From positions 17,608,001 through 17,672,000 of the forward strand of contig JAFFJZ010000003.1 of the NCBI GenBank assembly GCA_018340375.1: a stretch of 64,000 nucleotides of DNA, read 5' to 3'. Shown piece by piece: positions 37,520 through 50,274 of this stretch. Below the pieces are notes generated by a model that had not been told where the DNA came from, searched no databases, and saw nothing but the letters and a program-made list of their open reading frames with translations. This stretch comes from Gonatopus flavifemur. Lineage: Eukaryota > Arthropoda > Insecta > Hymenoptera > Dryinidae. The stretch's first letter is position 1. Each line of letters opens with the position of its first letter. Position numbers and translations under genes: made by a program.

Positions 37520-37742
37520 GTGAGTCATGGAGCTACGTTTAATGTTTTCATTGAAGTCTTGATTCGTCATCACACGAAAGACTATGTAATTCCATTACAC
37601 AAGATCATTCATTTCGATATGGAACTCCATATGAAACTCAGAAGAACTACATAAATTCTACATAATTTATGAATAATATGATCGTCCCTGGAACAGAGAT
37701 CCGTTGTTCGCTAGGAATATTAGTCGGTTGGTGAATGTGCAG

Positions 37743-37890
37743 CGGAAACGGGGTAGGATGGAAGGAAAAAAAAGAGCAGAAAATTGAAATTGATTTACCG
37801 AAAGCTCCGGAAAATGGAGAAACGAACGACGTAAGAGACAGTGAAAGACATGGGGATAAATTAAGTCAGACTGTCGTGCTAAATTTATAA
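37743..37890 (+). CDS. Candidate nested gene, exon 2 and stop
   Basis: After an acceptor GAATGTGCAG the first base completes the Thr codon of exon 1. The frame then runs GNGVGWKEKKEQKIEIDL, PKAPENGETND, and on to TVVLNL and a TAA. Taken alone, an ATG at 37735 opens the same frame (51 codons). The product is highly charged and hydrophilic, rich in Glu, Lys and Asp, with no membrane segment. An internal GAC|GTAAGA at 37830 could be an alternative donor. The pyrimidine tract before the acceptor is weak, which is the main point against the model. The two exons total 216 nt, divisible by three, which chance would give one time in three. Confidence 0.3.
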
Positions 37891-38148
37891 TACGCCTTGA
37901 AGAAACAAAACCACGCGTGACGCGAATGAAAATGAAAAAGCACCGTGCTTGTTGTGATTTGTTTGCACCGCTAAAGAGCGGTTCTTGAATTATCTATGAA
38001 ACACGATGATGACCATCATCATCATTTGTGGTGTCAAAAACATCTGAGTTTGAATTTCAATCTCTAAAATTGTAGGGATGAAAGTTTCTGAGCTCGGTCA
38101 ATGCTGACTTGGCAATTCATAATATACATTCAATATTAATTATTAAAC

Positions 38149-38154
38149 AATAAA
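38149..38154 (+). other. Possible polyadenylation signal of the nested candidate gene
   Basis: AATAAA lies 259 nt after the TAA at 37888-37890, with a TG/T-rich stretch (TGTCGATGTTATTTGTCT) downstream. In AT-rich DNA this hexamer is common, so support is weak. Confidence 0.25.
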
Positions 38155-38684
38155 ATGTTGTACCAATGTCGATGTTATTTGTCTCATGTTCGAAGCCTCG
38201 AGAAAAATTCGTTCTTAATGTTGCACCGATCATGGCTCAATTTTGGCTGAATTTTTCGAGTTGTCAAAATAATATCAGGTGATTTACAATTTTGAGTGCA
38301 AATAAATCAACATCGAGTTAATAATTCTCCTAACCATCACGTAAATATGGATTATAAACAATTTCATTCCTTTATATCCAAGGCTGCCAGATGAAAAGGA
38401 GACTTCGTGATTTAGTGAGTCACATTTTCATCCTCAAAGTGACGTATTTTTTTTTTTTCGAAAACTAGTAGCCCTATCCCTCATTGAATACAATTACATG
38501 AATGTTATATCAAAACTACGTGATACAGACCCTAGATTAGAATCAATTTTGCTACATTGGCGTTGAATTTTTCTGATCTCTAATGGAAAGAAACAAATAG
38601 GCGGAGTAAGGTTCGGAGAAATTTCCCACCAATTCTTTGGTTTTTTCCTTTGCCAATTCGAAATCTTCGAATACTTCGTATACG

Positions 38685-38778
38685 AATTTCTAATGTTCGT
38701 TAACGAATCGAATCGAATCTTGATGAATTCGATTCAATTCCATTCGATTTCGAACGATGCGCATACACCCCTCTATAT
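38685..38778. repeat. Repeat of GAATCGAATC words with a TATACACCCCTC edge
   Basis: Interleaved GAATTCGATTC and CGAATCGAAT words end at CGCATACACCCCTCTATA. Inverted, this matches in pattern the AGGGGTGTGTGAACCGTTC edge at 23376. It is probably the end of a related element. Confidence 0.4.
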
Positions 38779-38799
38779 ATAACAAATTTTTATACAACA

Positions 38800-39890
38800 T
38801 TTTATGTCACTAATACATCATGTATGATTTCTGTGTTATGTAACGCTTACATATGATTTTAATTAATACATATACACGGAATACAGAATTTTGTTTGAAA
38901 GAAATTTTATTGTTCATTTCATACTTTGATAAATAATTAGCAAAAACAAACTTTTCCCATGATCGCGATTCGATGTATTTTCCGATTCAACTTGCTGTAT
39001 TTCAGTGAATAATTAACACTGAATGATCTTATTTCTTCATTATTTTTTCTTACTCATTTTACGATGAATCACGATTATATTCGTCGAGCTTCCCATGTAT
39101 TTCAATATTAGTATACCTTCCTTCATACTTCTCAACGCTCTTGAAATTGAAACTCCAAGCCTTCATTCATTGATCATTCAATCAAGTTTCAATGCTTTGA
39201 AAGATATATCTGATAGATATCCATTGGACATTGCAAATTTCCAACATGCGGATGAGCGAGCTAGCGAATAATCACTAGAACTGATTAAATATTCCATAGG
39301 TGTATATTTTATTCCGCTAGTATATTTGGCTGGATAAACACTCATCATGATTCACTATTCGTGTTTCTTTTCGAAAGTAGAACAATATAAAAAAAGTCCA
39401 CATCATCGGAGTTCAGTGAAGTCAAGGGTGTACGAAAAAATGATCAGTGATACACGGTATAATGTCACAGGATGATATTTACATTGAATTCACAAAGTTG
39501 TGTTCATGAAATCTTCGCTGTATCACAAAAAAGTCTCTTTTGGGGAATTCACACTGTCTCTGACTCAAGTTTTGAATAACAAAACGGAATCGTTCGATGA
39601 TGTTTCAATTCACATGACTTAGAATGAAATTCACTTGATTTCGATTTCAAACAATCGAATAATCAGTTTTCCCAGAAAGAAGAATTTCCCGCCTATTCAC
39701 TCATCCTGTTGATTGGATCCTGTGATATAGTGGATCCACAGATGATAATCTTCACGTAAACTTATATAGGATTTAAATTCCGTATGGTAATTGTACGTAA
39801 TAGATAAAATCTAAATTTAGAGAATTGAATTTAACGTAAAGATTCATTTTTTTGATCCACTGTGCAAGTGTTGTTGGAATTCACTGATGA
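38800..39890. other. Intronic DNA, nothing recognised
   Basis: No coding or repeat signal is visible. Confidence 0.45.
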
Positions 39891-39892
39891 TG

Positions 39893-40090
39893 CACTGAGA
39901 AAAAGGGGTTGAGTTTAAAATTAGATGGCTAGAAAATTCAGCCACTCTAAGTAGAAATTTAGTTGAACCAAATGAATTTTATTTGTCACAGCTCAAATGC
40001 TTCCTCGTTAGAAGGAAGCGTTTTTTTATTTAGATTGAACTGAAATTGAGTTGGGACAACTGAATGTTGGACGCTTCTGAGCTGTGATAC
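39893..40090 (+). mobile_element. Family c repeat, copy 2, with foldback right half
   Basis: It starts at GCACTGAGAAAAAGGGGTTG and contains AGAAATTTAGTTGAACCAAA and TGAATTTTATTTGTCACAGC, matching copy 1 at 3484-3605. The right half adds an inverted pair, CACAGCTCAAATGCTTCC against GGACGCTTCTGAGCTGTG. Confidence 0.6.
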
Positions 40091-40141
40091 CAATATGAGA
40101 ATCAACTTCTTTTCTTTTTCATTGATCCTTTTGTTATACTC

Positions 40142-40367
40142 TAAAAAAATTTCTTCTGTAAATTCAAAAATTTTGACTGTGAGTTTTTACGGACACTTTT
40201 CTCTACATTTTCAGATAAATTTCACTGAATTTTATTAAAAAAACTCCAACTAAAATTCGAAACGAATTCTGAAAATGCAGCCATGCTTCTTGAAATTCAG
40301 CAAAAAGTGACTGTAAAAAATTACGGTCACAGTTTCTGAATTTTCAGGAGGAATTTTTTACAGTGTA
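40142..40367. mobile_element. Inverted-repeat MITE-like element, family b, copy 2
   Basis: The left end TTTTGACTGTGAGTTTTTAC pairs with the right end GTGACTGTAAAAAATTACGG in inverted orientation. The core AGATAAATTTCACTGAATTT is shared almost exactly with copy 3. The right terminus is GGAATTTTTTACAGTG. No ORF is present. Confidence 0.65.
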
Positions 40368-40369
40368 GT

Positions 40370-43120
40370 AGGTTTTGAAATTCTCAGTCAACCCGACTTA
40401 CGAGTGTTAAGTTTCTTTTCAGCACAGTGTTACAACCCTCCTGAATACTCAAAGTATTTGTGCTAGGATTTTAGATGAAACTCCAACAGATTACAAATTT
40501 TATAAGTCAATTTTCTGATTGATTTCAAGTTAATATCCATTCAATATACGTTTATTCGTACATTTCATAGTACATTGTTTGTAAAAAGTTTTGAATTTGA
40601 CGGACCTATGCATACGAGAAATCACTCCAAGATTAGCAGATTATTTTAGTAGCACGTATGAATAAACAATGTGTTCATTATATCCCAAATGGACTATGAT
40701 AAATTTACAAAGAACACTTTTCCTGGCATACAATTATGTCCTTCTCCGAAGTTATAACATTGATTGTACACTTGAACAAATAAACAATCGCGGAAAAAAA
40801 CTACGAAAGTAATGCGAGACTAGGATAACAGAGACAAGTCCATGAAATTGCATTATATGCAACGAGTGCGTGTGGCGCGATAATGGACTTTGGCGCCCAT
40901 CCAAAGCTATCTCAGAAGAGGAGACGCGGAGCATCGTACGTTTCGTTTCTTCTACAAATGAATCTTTCGGACAAAATCAATTTACCAGAAGCTATCGGTA
41001 TCTCTATCTTCCCTCTAATTATCAACGGATTCGTTTTTCTGATCGTTCTCCTTTTTTTTTCATTTCATCTCGTTGTATTTATTTGATATTTTGAATACAA
41101 AAAAAATACAATATTTTTGGAAATTATAAAGAGAGAAAAAAAAGACGATGACTGAAGAATATTTTCATACTTTCCAAGAAGAACTTCCAAGAAATATTTG
41201 TAACGTTGAAAGGAATTTCATCAAAACCCCTGATACTCCGCTAATTGGGAAATTCAAAAACCCTGAGGCAATATCCGATACATACTCTATATACTTACCT
41301 AATTCTGGTTTGTAATTTATTTACAACTACGCGTTTATTCTGCTTTAAACGCATCGCTATTCCTGTGCGATTATTCTAAATACTATACAGTATTTTATAT
41401 TAATTTGCGCCAAGCAAGCACATTATATTTCCTATACGTGAATTCCAAAACCACGATATTGAAGTTATTGATAACATATTTGAAGAATGATTTGAATTAT
41501 GAATATTGAGAAAAGAAAAAGCAGAATTCTTCATAATAAGGTACATTTTTTCTCCCCCTGTATCTTTTTCTGCACGAGTTAACAGCATCAGTATTGGTAT
41601 CCGCAGTAGTGGCCTCTATTTTTTGTTCTCAACGCCAGGCACCTACTACAAAGTAAGATCATAAATTTTCTTTAACTTCATTCGGGCATGGGCCAACTAT
41701 CCGATCGTATCTCTCGGCCCTTTCGAAGGATTGAAATTCCGAAAGGGTGTTCTGGGCGTTGAAAGATATTCTCAGTGGAGAGTAATACAGGGAGCTAGAT
41801 GATATATTATTGGGTTCTTCATCGTGGAATATACACGAGTGCTGTCACGATTTTGTATGAATTTAAGAATATCGTATTCGTACATTACGTGTTTCTGTGT
41901 TCTATAAAAATTACAATTTATGAATGTACGTTTATCAGTTGTATTTTGTCACCATGCTTTCGTTCGAATTCAAGTGTTAATCTCTTCCGTGGGAAAAAAT
42001 TGGTTTGGCCCCAGGATGAAAGTTCTATCTCTTTGCAGATTTTCTTTCTTGAATTGTGGTTTTGATTTTAAATTTTGAATGAAGAGAAATTGAAGTTGTG
42101 TGTTGCATTTTGATGCATGAACATAAATTTCTGTATACTTCCAAACGGAATTTTCTAAAACATCTCTTCCCGTAGAGAGTAGTATGAAAGCAGAATTTCC
42201 AATAAATCTCCCATCGCAATCGGTTTTTTGCACCAATGGACAGTGAAAAGCTCAGAGAAATTCACATGGTTTTTCAATTATTTTGCGGTGATCGGTTTTT
42301 GAATGTTAGAAGAATCCTAGAGAAGAACTTCATAAAAATTATCATCAAAGTTTAATCTGTTCGACACAGGATATAAGAAAAACTTGTATTTTTCAAGTTC
42401 TTTCTAGAATGTTCATAGAAATACGATTACGACTGGAAAAGAAGAAACTTTTTTTTCACAACTCCTATCGTTTCAACATATTTTCTTTCAAAGTACAAAT
42501 CTGAACAATACTCACGCGTACTTCTAGGATTTGAAAACAAAAGAATATATCATAGGAAAGTGGGTTGATGATAAAACATAAGAATCCTTCCGAGCATGAA
42601 CATAAACTCATCTTTGGTCTCTTTCCAAGCTTGAAGGAATGGCAAATTCAAAACAATATATTCAGAAACACGCGTAAAATGAATACCTAAATTTCAAATG
42701 AATGAAAAGAAGCGGCAGACTTTATCAAAAGAAAAAAAAACAAAAGAGATATCGCATCACCTGGTGGGAGATATAAACAAAAATTGAAAATAATAAACAG
42801 CAAGTTCCAATTTTTGTTTGAAATTGAGCCGAGAAATTGACAAAGCATTCGTCGACGTTCGACCTAAAATTCTCTTTTCTCCCCTTGAAAAAAAGATTTC
42901 TTCTAACGTTATAAGAAGAGTATATTCTTATTCACAGGTTATCCAATTTTCTTTCTCTCGTGTTTGTCTCCTTTTTTTTTCTTTTATTTTTGTTTTTCTC
43001 TTCTTTCATTACTTTGATTATAATAGTCACATCTGGTTGAAGTATCTTAACAGAAAATTGCTTAAAGTCCTTTTTCTGGGATAATAAAAATTTTCTATAC
43101 ACACATCCCGTGTTCACGTT
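40370..43120. other. Intronic DNA, no gene recognised
   Basis: Overlapping plus-strand frames at 40870-41094 encode a hydrophobic tail but share the same DNA in two frames. I do not accept either. Confidence 0.4.
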
Positions 43121-43124
43121 CACA

Positions 43125-43216
43125 TTATTATTGTCATTATTATTATTATCATCCCTTCTAGTCGCTGCGTATCATGCAATTTAGTTCCTCTTGTTGTTAG
43201 TGTTGTTGTTGTTGTT
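43125..43216. repeat. Triplet-rich low-complexity segment (ATT and GTT runs)
   Basis: An ATT run near 43123-43152 is followed by a GTT run at 43193-43216 and GGTGGTGG. On the transcript level these would be simple repeats just upstream of the small ORF at 43312. Confidence 0.7.
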
Positions 43217-43311
43217 TTTGGTGGTGGTCTTTTTCGGTATAGCATCTGTTGGATTTCTTCGTTCCAACTTCACTAACGACACGTGTCTCGAAACTTTTTT
43301 TTTGTGGCAAA

Positions 43312-43395
43312 ATGCTTTCGACGAAGAACAACTTTTACGAATCTGACGACAGCTGCGATTTCTCCATCAACCAAGCTGGACAATCCTTGGAGTAG
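43312..43395 (+). CDS. Candidate small ORF, 27 codons
   Basis: The ATG has A at -3 (GCAAAATGC). The frame reads MLSTKNNFYESDDSCDFSIN, then QAGQSLE and TAG. Composition is balanced compared with neighbouring frames. No splice partner or family is apparent, and it is far below the length at which chance can be excluded. Confidence 0.12.
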   Translation: MLSTKNNFYESDDSCDFSINQAGQSLE

Positions 43396-43549
43396 AAACG
43401 TCGGACTTGATTTTCGCGGTGTTGTACAAGCTTAAGTGGTGAAATGAGTTTATTCTTAACGTTCAATCACTGGTTCGATAAAAAAAAACTCAAAACTATG
43501 TCTAAAAGTGGATCATTCTCCATGTTTTATTCAATTCTCAATATTTCTA

Positions 43550-43567
43550 CACGGAGGAAAATAAAAG
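43550..43567. mobile_element. Solo terminus like family d
   Basis: CACGGAGGAAAATAAAAG follows TA and matches the first 18 bases of the element at 34807 with one difference. I found no matching right end nearby. Confidence 0.4.
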
Positions 43568-43766
43568 AAAAATATTTGAAAAGTACTGGTCAAGATATGA
43601 GAAATAATGATACTATAATTTTCTAGGAAGTTTTGTAATTTTTCTTCTTGTACCCGCATGCTGGGATTCAAAACAATTCAAATCCACTCCTGGAATCTTA
43701 ACTCTCAACTATTTCTTCAATTAATTTTTGACCACTCAATGAATTCAAACAGATTCCACATTCATA

Positions 43767-44207
43767 TTAATTCAACTGTTGAAATTCAAGAATTAATTGA
43801 ACATGTTTTCCCCCTATTTCAGCCATTTCGCGGAATATGCTATTAATATCAGGGATTATAAGCGAATCGCTCGAATTCGCGAAGTTTGTATAATGATCCA
43901 AGGGGTACTGAATTAAAGTCGCATTAACTGAAGTTTGGATTTTATCAAACTCTCGTTTGCTTATGAATGATATCGCGCGGAATATATTCCACAACCGTGC
44001 AGTTGAAGAATTTTCATAAAATTAAGGAGGTAAATATAAGAATTTATATTCGAACGTAATTGGAATATCTACATTCGGATACTGAGATATTAAACTATTG
44101 TCTTCGGGATGAACAATACACCATAGTATCGAGTGATCATTGATGTCATATTCTTCATTTATTACGATTTCGTCGTCATCGTTTATCATTGTCACGACGC
44201 TCATCAA
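43767..44207 (-). pseudogene. Two open segments in one minus-strand frame, one stop between
   Basis: The frame is open from 44207 to a TAA at 44022-44024, then to a TAA at 43767. It gives 61 and 83 codons separated by a single stop. The first part has an acidic stretch (NDDDEIVINEEYDINDHS); the second contains NSIFREMAEIGGKHVQLI. The first codon of the upper part is TTG, not ATG. It may be a decayed exon or retrocopy, or chance. I recognise no family. Confidence 0.15.
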
Positions 44208-46180
44208 TTACAAAGTTTTTCCTCAATATCCGAAATTAGTTACCTCGTCCCCATGTGAATATAAATTATCTATAACATAGTTTCGCATCACGAATTGTTG
44301 GAATGCCAACCAATCGATTGTAAAACTCGGGGGAACTATCATCGAACCGATGTAGTTTCATTAACCACGTACATTGTGGAAGGTCAAGTTGAGTTGTGTT
44401 CCATTCCAAAGAGGGTTGGGTATGAAAACAAAAAAAGAACAAAAAAAAATTCGCGTGGTAGTATTATATGGGAATCGTTTTTACAATTTCAAATAAACGC
44501 AAAAATTACATCACCATTCGCTTGTCCACTGAAGAAATTTATTTCATATTGGAATTTCGGGATTTTCTACTTGATTTCAAGGGAATGAAGCTTCCGCGTC
44601 AATCGAAACACATTCTCTAGTCGAATCCTGTAAATCCACAAGTTTTGTTTTATTTCAAGGCACTTATTGGAGGGTTTGAAATTCTGCAGTTTTCAAACAT
44701 TCAAAAGAGTATACATTCACGTAGTTTTCAACATATAACTGCAAAACTGAAACACTTGGAATGCTTCGAAATAAAATTTTCATGTGTATCATTTTTCGGA
44801 ATCTCGTCAAATTATATTGAATTTCCGAAACTCGCGGCATCATTTATTCCAGGCCTCAGTCAAGCTTCCTTCCAAGGTTTCGCTGAGTTTGGGAGATCGA
44901 CAACAACCATCATTCCAAGTGTTATCCAAATCATCACCATCATTCATCAGTGTTCTGATTAAATTTAATGAGAGTGTAGAATGAGCAGTCTTCATTAGGG
45001 AAAAATTATATTTTCAAGATATATGCTCTTCTAATGTTTTACTCTGTATTCTCTTTCTCTCCTCTCCCCAGATAACAACAAAATGTGAGTTCATAGTAGC
45101 GGGTATAAATCACAAAACTCGACACTTGTATCCTTCTTCGAGTGGATCGTTAATTACAAAAGGATAAATCTGACTGCTGTAACACACTTTTTCATGGTTA
45201 AATACTTATCTTCGTGGCATTTACTCGCTTCACTTCTGTCTGGTGTGCCGTTTATACATCTCTCATGTAGCTTTTACGGTATAATCCTTTGATCCAGACC
45301 ATTTTCTTTGTTATCAAATCATATGCCATTCCCATTTCACTTCAACTGCATGTTAAGTGTCATTACAGAAACTTGTCTGCCTGGAAGGTTGATTCAGATC
45401 ACACGTCCATTACATAAATTACATCCACAAACTAACTGTATACGCCATATATTATTGTGTTTCACGTACATAAGCACGTTAAATATATTCTCAATTCGAG
45501 AGTTATACAAGAGAACAAGGTATGGAGTATAATTTTGAACTTGTTGTGTCTGAGAATACAGATTCAATATCATACCGTATTCGGTCCATTCATTTTTCAA
45601 ATATCATTTGAAATTGAAGTGTCTGAAAAGATATGAATAGCGAACCCTTCTGTTTTTTCGTAAGTTAAAAACCCAAAGTTGTTTGTGTTACTCTAAAAGG
45701 TTTAGCTGCGGAATGAAGATCAAACATTTCTCATGTAATGAAACAAAAACCCATCGATTCTGTTGAAATCGATGAAAATATATTCAATGATACCACTCAG
45801 CTCGAAATAAATCAGAAATAAGATTGAACATGAGATTTTCCGAATGAATCATTATTGAAAGACCTTGATCGTTGACCAGCACCCTTTTCTTATCGTAAGA
45901 GATATGCCCGACCTCCATACTATCTCTAAGTTCCTACTTCTGGTAAACTCTCAGTATTTTTGTTTTGTTTCCTGAAGGATCGATTAATGTTATCTAACCA
46001 TGATTTTCTTGGAAAACCTAGCGGTCAATTTTTCGGATTTGAGAGTTGAAAATAATTTGTGACGAATAATTATGCCTTTCTAGTAACTTTCACGCGAAAA
46101 ATTTGTTGAAATAATTCAAGAACAACATATCATGGCGTTCTGGTTTGACGAAAAGACGTTCAATTTCGTAACTTCACCGG
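44208..46180. other. Intronic DNA, no gene recognised
   Basis: The plus-strand frame 44645-44962 (105 codons) overlaps another open frame and lacks recognisable domains. Confidence 0.4.
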
Positions 46181-46501
46181 GAAAAATTTTTAGTTGTCGC
46201 AATCAAAAATTCACCCGCATCAAATGAATTTTTTTAGTTGTAGCAACTAAAGAGAGCTTATTTGGAATAAGTGCTAAATGACACCCCCCCTTCAAGGGGT
46301 GATTTCAAAAGCAAACGAAGACAAAAATCCACAGGTGTTGAAGACCAAAAATCTTGCAGTAGATCTTTTGAACGATGTTTCTAGTTCAAAAGAGTTAGAG
46401 AAGATAAACATCGATGATTTCTCGAGGGTATCCCGTAGAAGCCGAAGTTACTAGATCTCTCTACCCAAAATACTCGAATATGACTGAATAAAATCAATTA
46501 A

Positions 46502-46552
46502 AACAACCAGCCAGACCTTCTGTTGATATAGAAGAAGGTCTGGCTGGTTGTT
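46502..46552. repeat. Perfect hairpin, 20-bp stem, 11-nt loop
   Basis: AACAACCAGCCAGACCTTCT is followed by an 11-nt loop and its exact reverse complement. The stem is richer in G+C than the surroundings. It could be a recent palindrome, the core of a small element (a CACCCTGTATAC edge lies at 46713), or a hairpin transcript. The 20-bp stem is shorter than a usual animal pre-miRNA. Confidence 0.8.
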
Positions 46553-46559
46553 ATATTTC

Positions 46560-49500
46560 ATTCCATTGAGTCATCTTTGAGGATTTCGGGAAAAACAATC
46601 TAGTCGTTCCGTTTCAATCAACGATTCAACATTCAAGAACACCTCCATCAAATGTTTTACCGAAGTGAAAAGTATTTTGTTCTTGCCTCAGAAATTACCC
46701 CTTTTCTAGAACACCCTGTATACAGTATCCTATCTTTTCTACTAGAACTTTCATCTTCTATTTTCAGGAACTATTCAATATCCTGAAACATCATTGAACA
46801 AAGATATCCTGTAATATAACCCCTTCTTATTTTCTCAATATCATCCGGGAATATCCAACAGTTTTCGTGAACGATCATATTTTATATTCACCACTCTCTG
46901 TTGTGTGAACAGTCTGCACAGCCCCAACATGTATCTCCAGTAACGTACAAGTTACATTGATTAAAGATACCAAAATCACGAAAGAAAATGTTGAACGACG
47001 AATAAGATCAAAACGATTAATAACACAGTAATTTATTCAAAGAGTTTGTACAAAAAAAACTACTCATAACCCCAATTCATTCCATATTTTTGAATACTCC
47101 TTTCCCCCTTTTTATTGCTTCTCAGATTCAATCTCTTTACCTCTACAATGATGATAAATCTTTCATTTTTCTCTCAACATTTTATTTTACGTACGACTTT
47201 TAAGAAATTTTATGGTTCTCAATGATCATACGTTTGGAAGTAAAATGAAGTTTCTTCAAACGTATAAATCGCAAATGTTTAGTTTACGACGATATACGGT
47301 AATTTGTGAGCAATTAGATATAACAAGAATAGCTTACGAGAGGTAATAATCAACAACTTAGGGGGAAATTTGAGCGTGGAAAAATATCTTGAAGGTACGA
47401 TCATCTAATTGATCTTCTTGGTGTGCCAATACACTCTTTTCTTTCATTTCACGATTACGAGATAATATCGTCTTTTAAATATACGTAACGAACGACCGAC
47501 GTAAATTCTGCTTGTCATATGAATGGCACGAGAACATAAGATACATTGTAAACAGAGTGATTCTGGAAAAGCAAACCGCTTGCTCTACAAATTACATTTG
47601 TTCGCGTATTTATTTTTATTGGTTTTGTATGGGGCCTAAGTTTAGATGCTGGTTAATGTGATGTCACTAATAATGCGATTGAATTTCCAATACCTCTGCG
47701 TGGACGGAGACGTATTCACTAACGTACAAATTTATCGTTGAAGGGATATAGTATTACGAAAATATAATTCTCTCCTTAATTTTAGAATATATAGAGGAAA
47801 ATTTCTCCTGTTATTTGTGTACGAAACACAAAATTAGATGCTTTTTATATCGAAAAGGCTAACTACTGATTATTCGCTGACTAATTTTCTCCTTTTTTTT
47901 CATTTATTCATCTTCGAGTGGACGAGCAGAGTATTTCGAGAATGTCTACGCGGCGATGCAAACGTTCAAGTTAGGAATAGGACTTTGAGAACAGTAACTG
48001 TTCTCGGAGTGCCATCCTTAGTTTGAGTTTCTACGAATTTGTATGTGCATTAATTTGTTTCCAGAACTGAGTCTGAATTTTATTGATCATTTTATTACAG
48101 ACCTCAATTTTAACTGCATTCATTTATTCATAAACATCAAATCTGCAAAAGTACTTTAGACAAGTATTCTGAATTGTAGCTGGAAAAAGTCATATTTACA
48201 TGCTTACTCGTGGAAACCATATATGAAGGGGTTTAAAGGGAATCGTTGAATGAGACTGACAGCAGTTTGTAGAGAGCAACTGCGTCTACGTTAGATAGGT
48301 TATTTGAATGTCATGGAGAATTTATCTCGTGTTTGATGATCCTTATGGTACTTGACACCCCTAACAAATGTATTTTCGAGATTCACGTGTTCTTCAATTT
48401 CGTTATCTGAATTTACATTCAATGCATCATAGAGTTCATTCATCTCTGAATATCATATGAATATCATCAGTTGTTAGGACAAATGCAACATAGGTCTTAA
48501 GGAGATACAGGGAGAAAAAAATATACTACTTTTTCTCCTTTTGCTTGCTAAACCAGGAACAAGAAGGTTTGTTAAATGGATTTTTACATGAAAATAAGGG
48601 CGATTACGAATCAATAACTGAAGCGTTCAGCGTTTAAAACTTCGATCCTACCTATGACTTTTGCTACGATATTCGTAATCTTCCGTATTTTTATGTAAAA
48701 ATTCATATTACAAATATCATACTCCTGTTTTTAGTTCACTAAGAAAAATAAACAGAGTTCTTATATTTTGGAGCGGCATTTTTCTCCGTATACCAGCGTA
48801 AAAAACATTTTGTCTTCTCTGAGACTTCAGAGACTTCTCTATACCGAATTTATGGAACAGTCTACAATTTTCAAAAAATAATCTTCGATAGCGCAATACA
48901 TAGAGTATCAAATATTATTTCTTGAAAATTTCAGATTGTCCCTGGTGGAAAATGTTGAAACAGATGAAGCGCGTAAGAACCTTTCAATTTCCGCTTCTTT
49001 TGTGCTTAGATACTGTTCCATTTACTCCTCCGCGTCATTTTCACCAGGGGTTCCATAAATTCTGTCCGGAGAAATCTTACAATAAAATGTTTATTCGGAT
49101 GATACGCTGGTATCCCCTTTAATGAACTCTGAAAAAATGTTTCTATTAGAGAATTCACTTTCAACTTGGAAATTTCTCAAAATTGTATACTATTCTGGAG
49201 AAATTTTAGAGTTCCTCGCTGAGATGGAGACCCTACCGCTGGATAAAGAGATTATACACAACTAGGCTTGTGTTCCAAAACTTTGCTCTCGTACTTTGAA
49301 ATATCGGTTTTCTATGTCTTTCTGATCAACTGAACAAAGCTGTGCTGTTCATTTGACCAGCTGATACTGCTACACTGATGTTCAGAGTATAATGGTGGAG
49401 TATCGTCGAAAATCCCGTCTCGTGCACCCCTACTGTGGAATTCAAAAATTTTCTTAACATTTCCAGAAAACTGATATTGAATCTAATTAAAAAAAAAAAA

Positions 49501-49970
49501 AAAAAACAATATGTATCCGCCCACCAAAGAGAATTTACTGTAAAATCAAAGACGGTTGAAATTTATTCTACCTTAATTCAAAATTTATCTCCTGGATCTA
49601 GTTAGATTAACTTTGATCTTATTGGAAGCTTGGCAAGGATCGTAACGGTTAGAATTTCATGGTTCGAACGGTATCGATATTATAAAATTCTCAGAAGAAA
49701 CCAAAGCGGATGCGTACCAACATTTTGCAACGTTTCGTTGTAATACGCGCTGGTGATTTCAATAATCACTGCTGAAATAACAGGCCCAAAATGAATGCCT
49801 ATGGCTTGTCGGATTCCAAGGCTCTTTAAAAAGGAAGAACTAAAATATGTAATTGATAACAAAATTCGAAAAAGACACTTGAAACTAAATTAAAGTTTTC
49901 TCTTCTCTGTATACCGTGAAATGTGTTTAGAACAAAAATAAAGAAAATTACGAACAATTACGAACCTCTG
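46560..49970. other. Intronic DNA with one A18 run
   Basis: A homopolymer of 18 A lies at 49489-49506. It may be a retroelement tail, since sequence before it is less AT-rich, but no element is recognised. No gene is seen. Confidence 0.45.
49489..49506. repeat. Poly-A run of 18
   Basis: An unbroken A18 run, followed by CAATATG. Confidence 0.9.
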
Positions 49971-49974
49971 CCTA

Positions 49975-50269
49975 CACGGAGAAAATGTATTGATGAAAGA
50001 TTATCCAAAGTTGAGTAAAACGAGGACACAGTGGCATCCCCGCGGAGTTTAAAATCCAGTCGATTTCATTTGACTCGACTACAGATAAAAATTCCTTCAG
50101 ATGTTTTTAAACAGTATTCAACTTGTGGAGATAATAAAAATATTCGAATTTATTTTTACCTGCAGTCGAATAAAATGAAATCGACCGGGTTTCAAACTTC
50201 GCAGGAATGCCACTACGTCCCCGTGTTACTCAACTTTGGGTAATTTTTCGCCAACACATTTTCTCCGTG
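49975..50269. mobile_element. TA-flanked palindromic MITE, 295 bp
   Basis: The ends CACGGAGAAAATGT and ACATTTTCTCCGTG are perfect inverse copies flanked by TA on both sides. Further inside, TTACCCAAAGTTGAGTAA-type, CAGTGGCATxCC and CAGTCGATTTCATTT blocks are all mirrored. No transposase is encoded. Confidence 0.85.
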
Positions 50270-50274
50270 TAGAT

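Noticed and set aside
46185..46730. A single transposon spanning the CACCCTGTATAC edge and the hairpin
   Set aside because: I could not find a matching opposite terminus or a target duplication, so only the hairpin is annotated.
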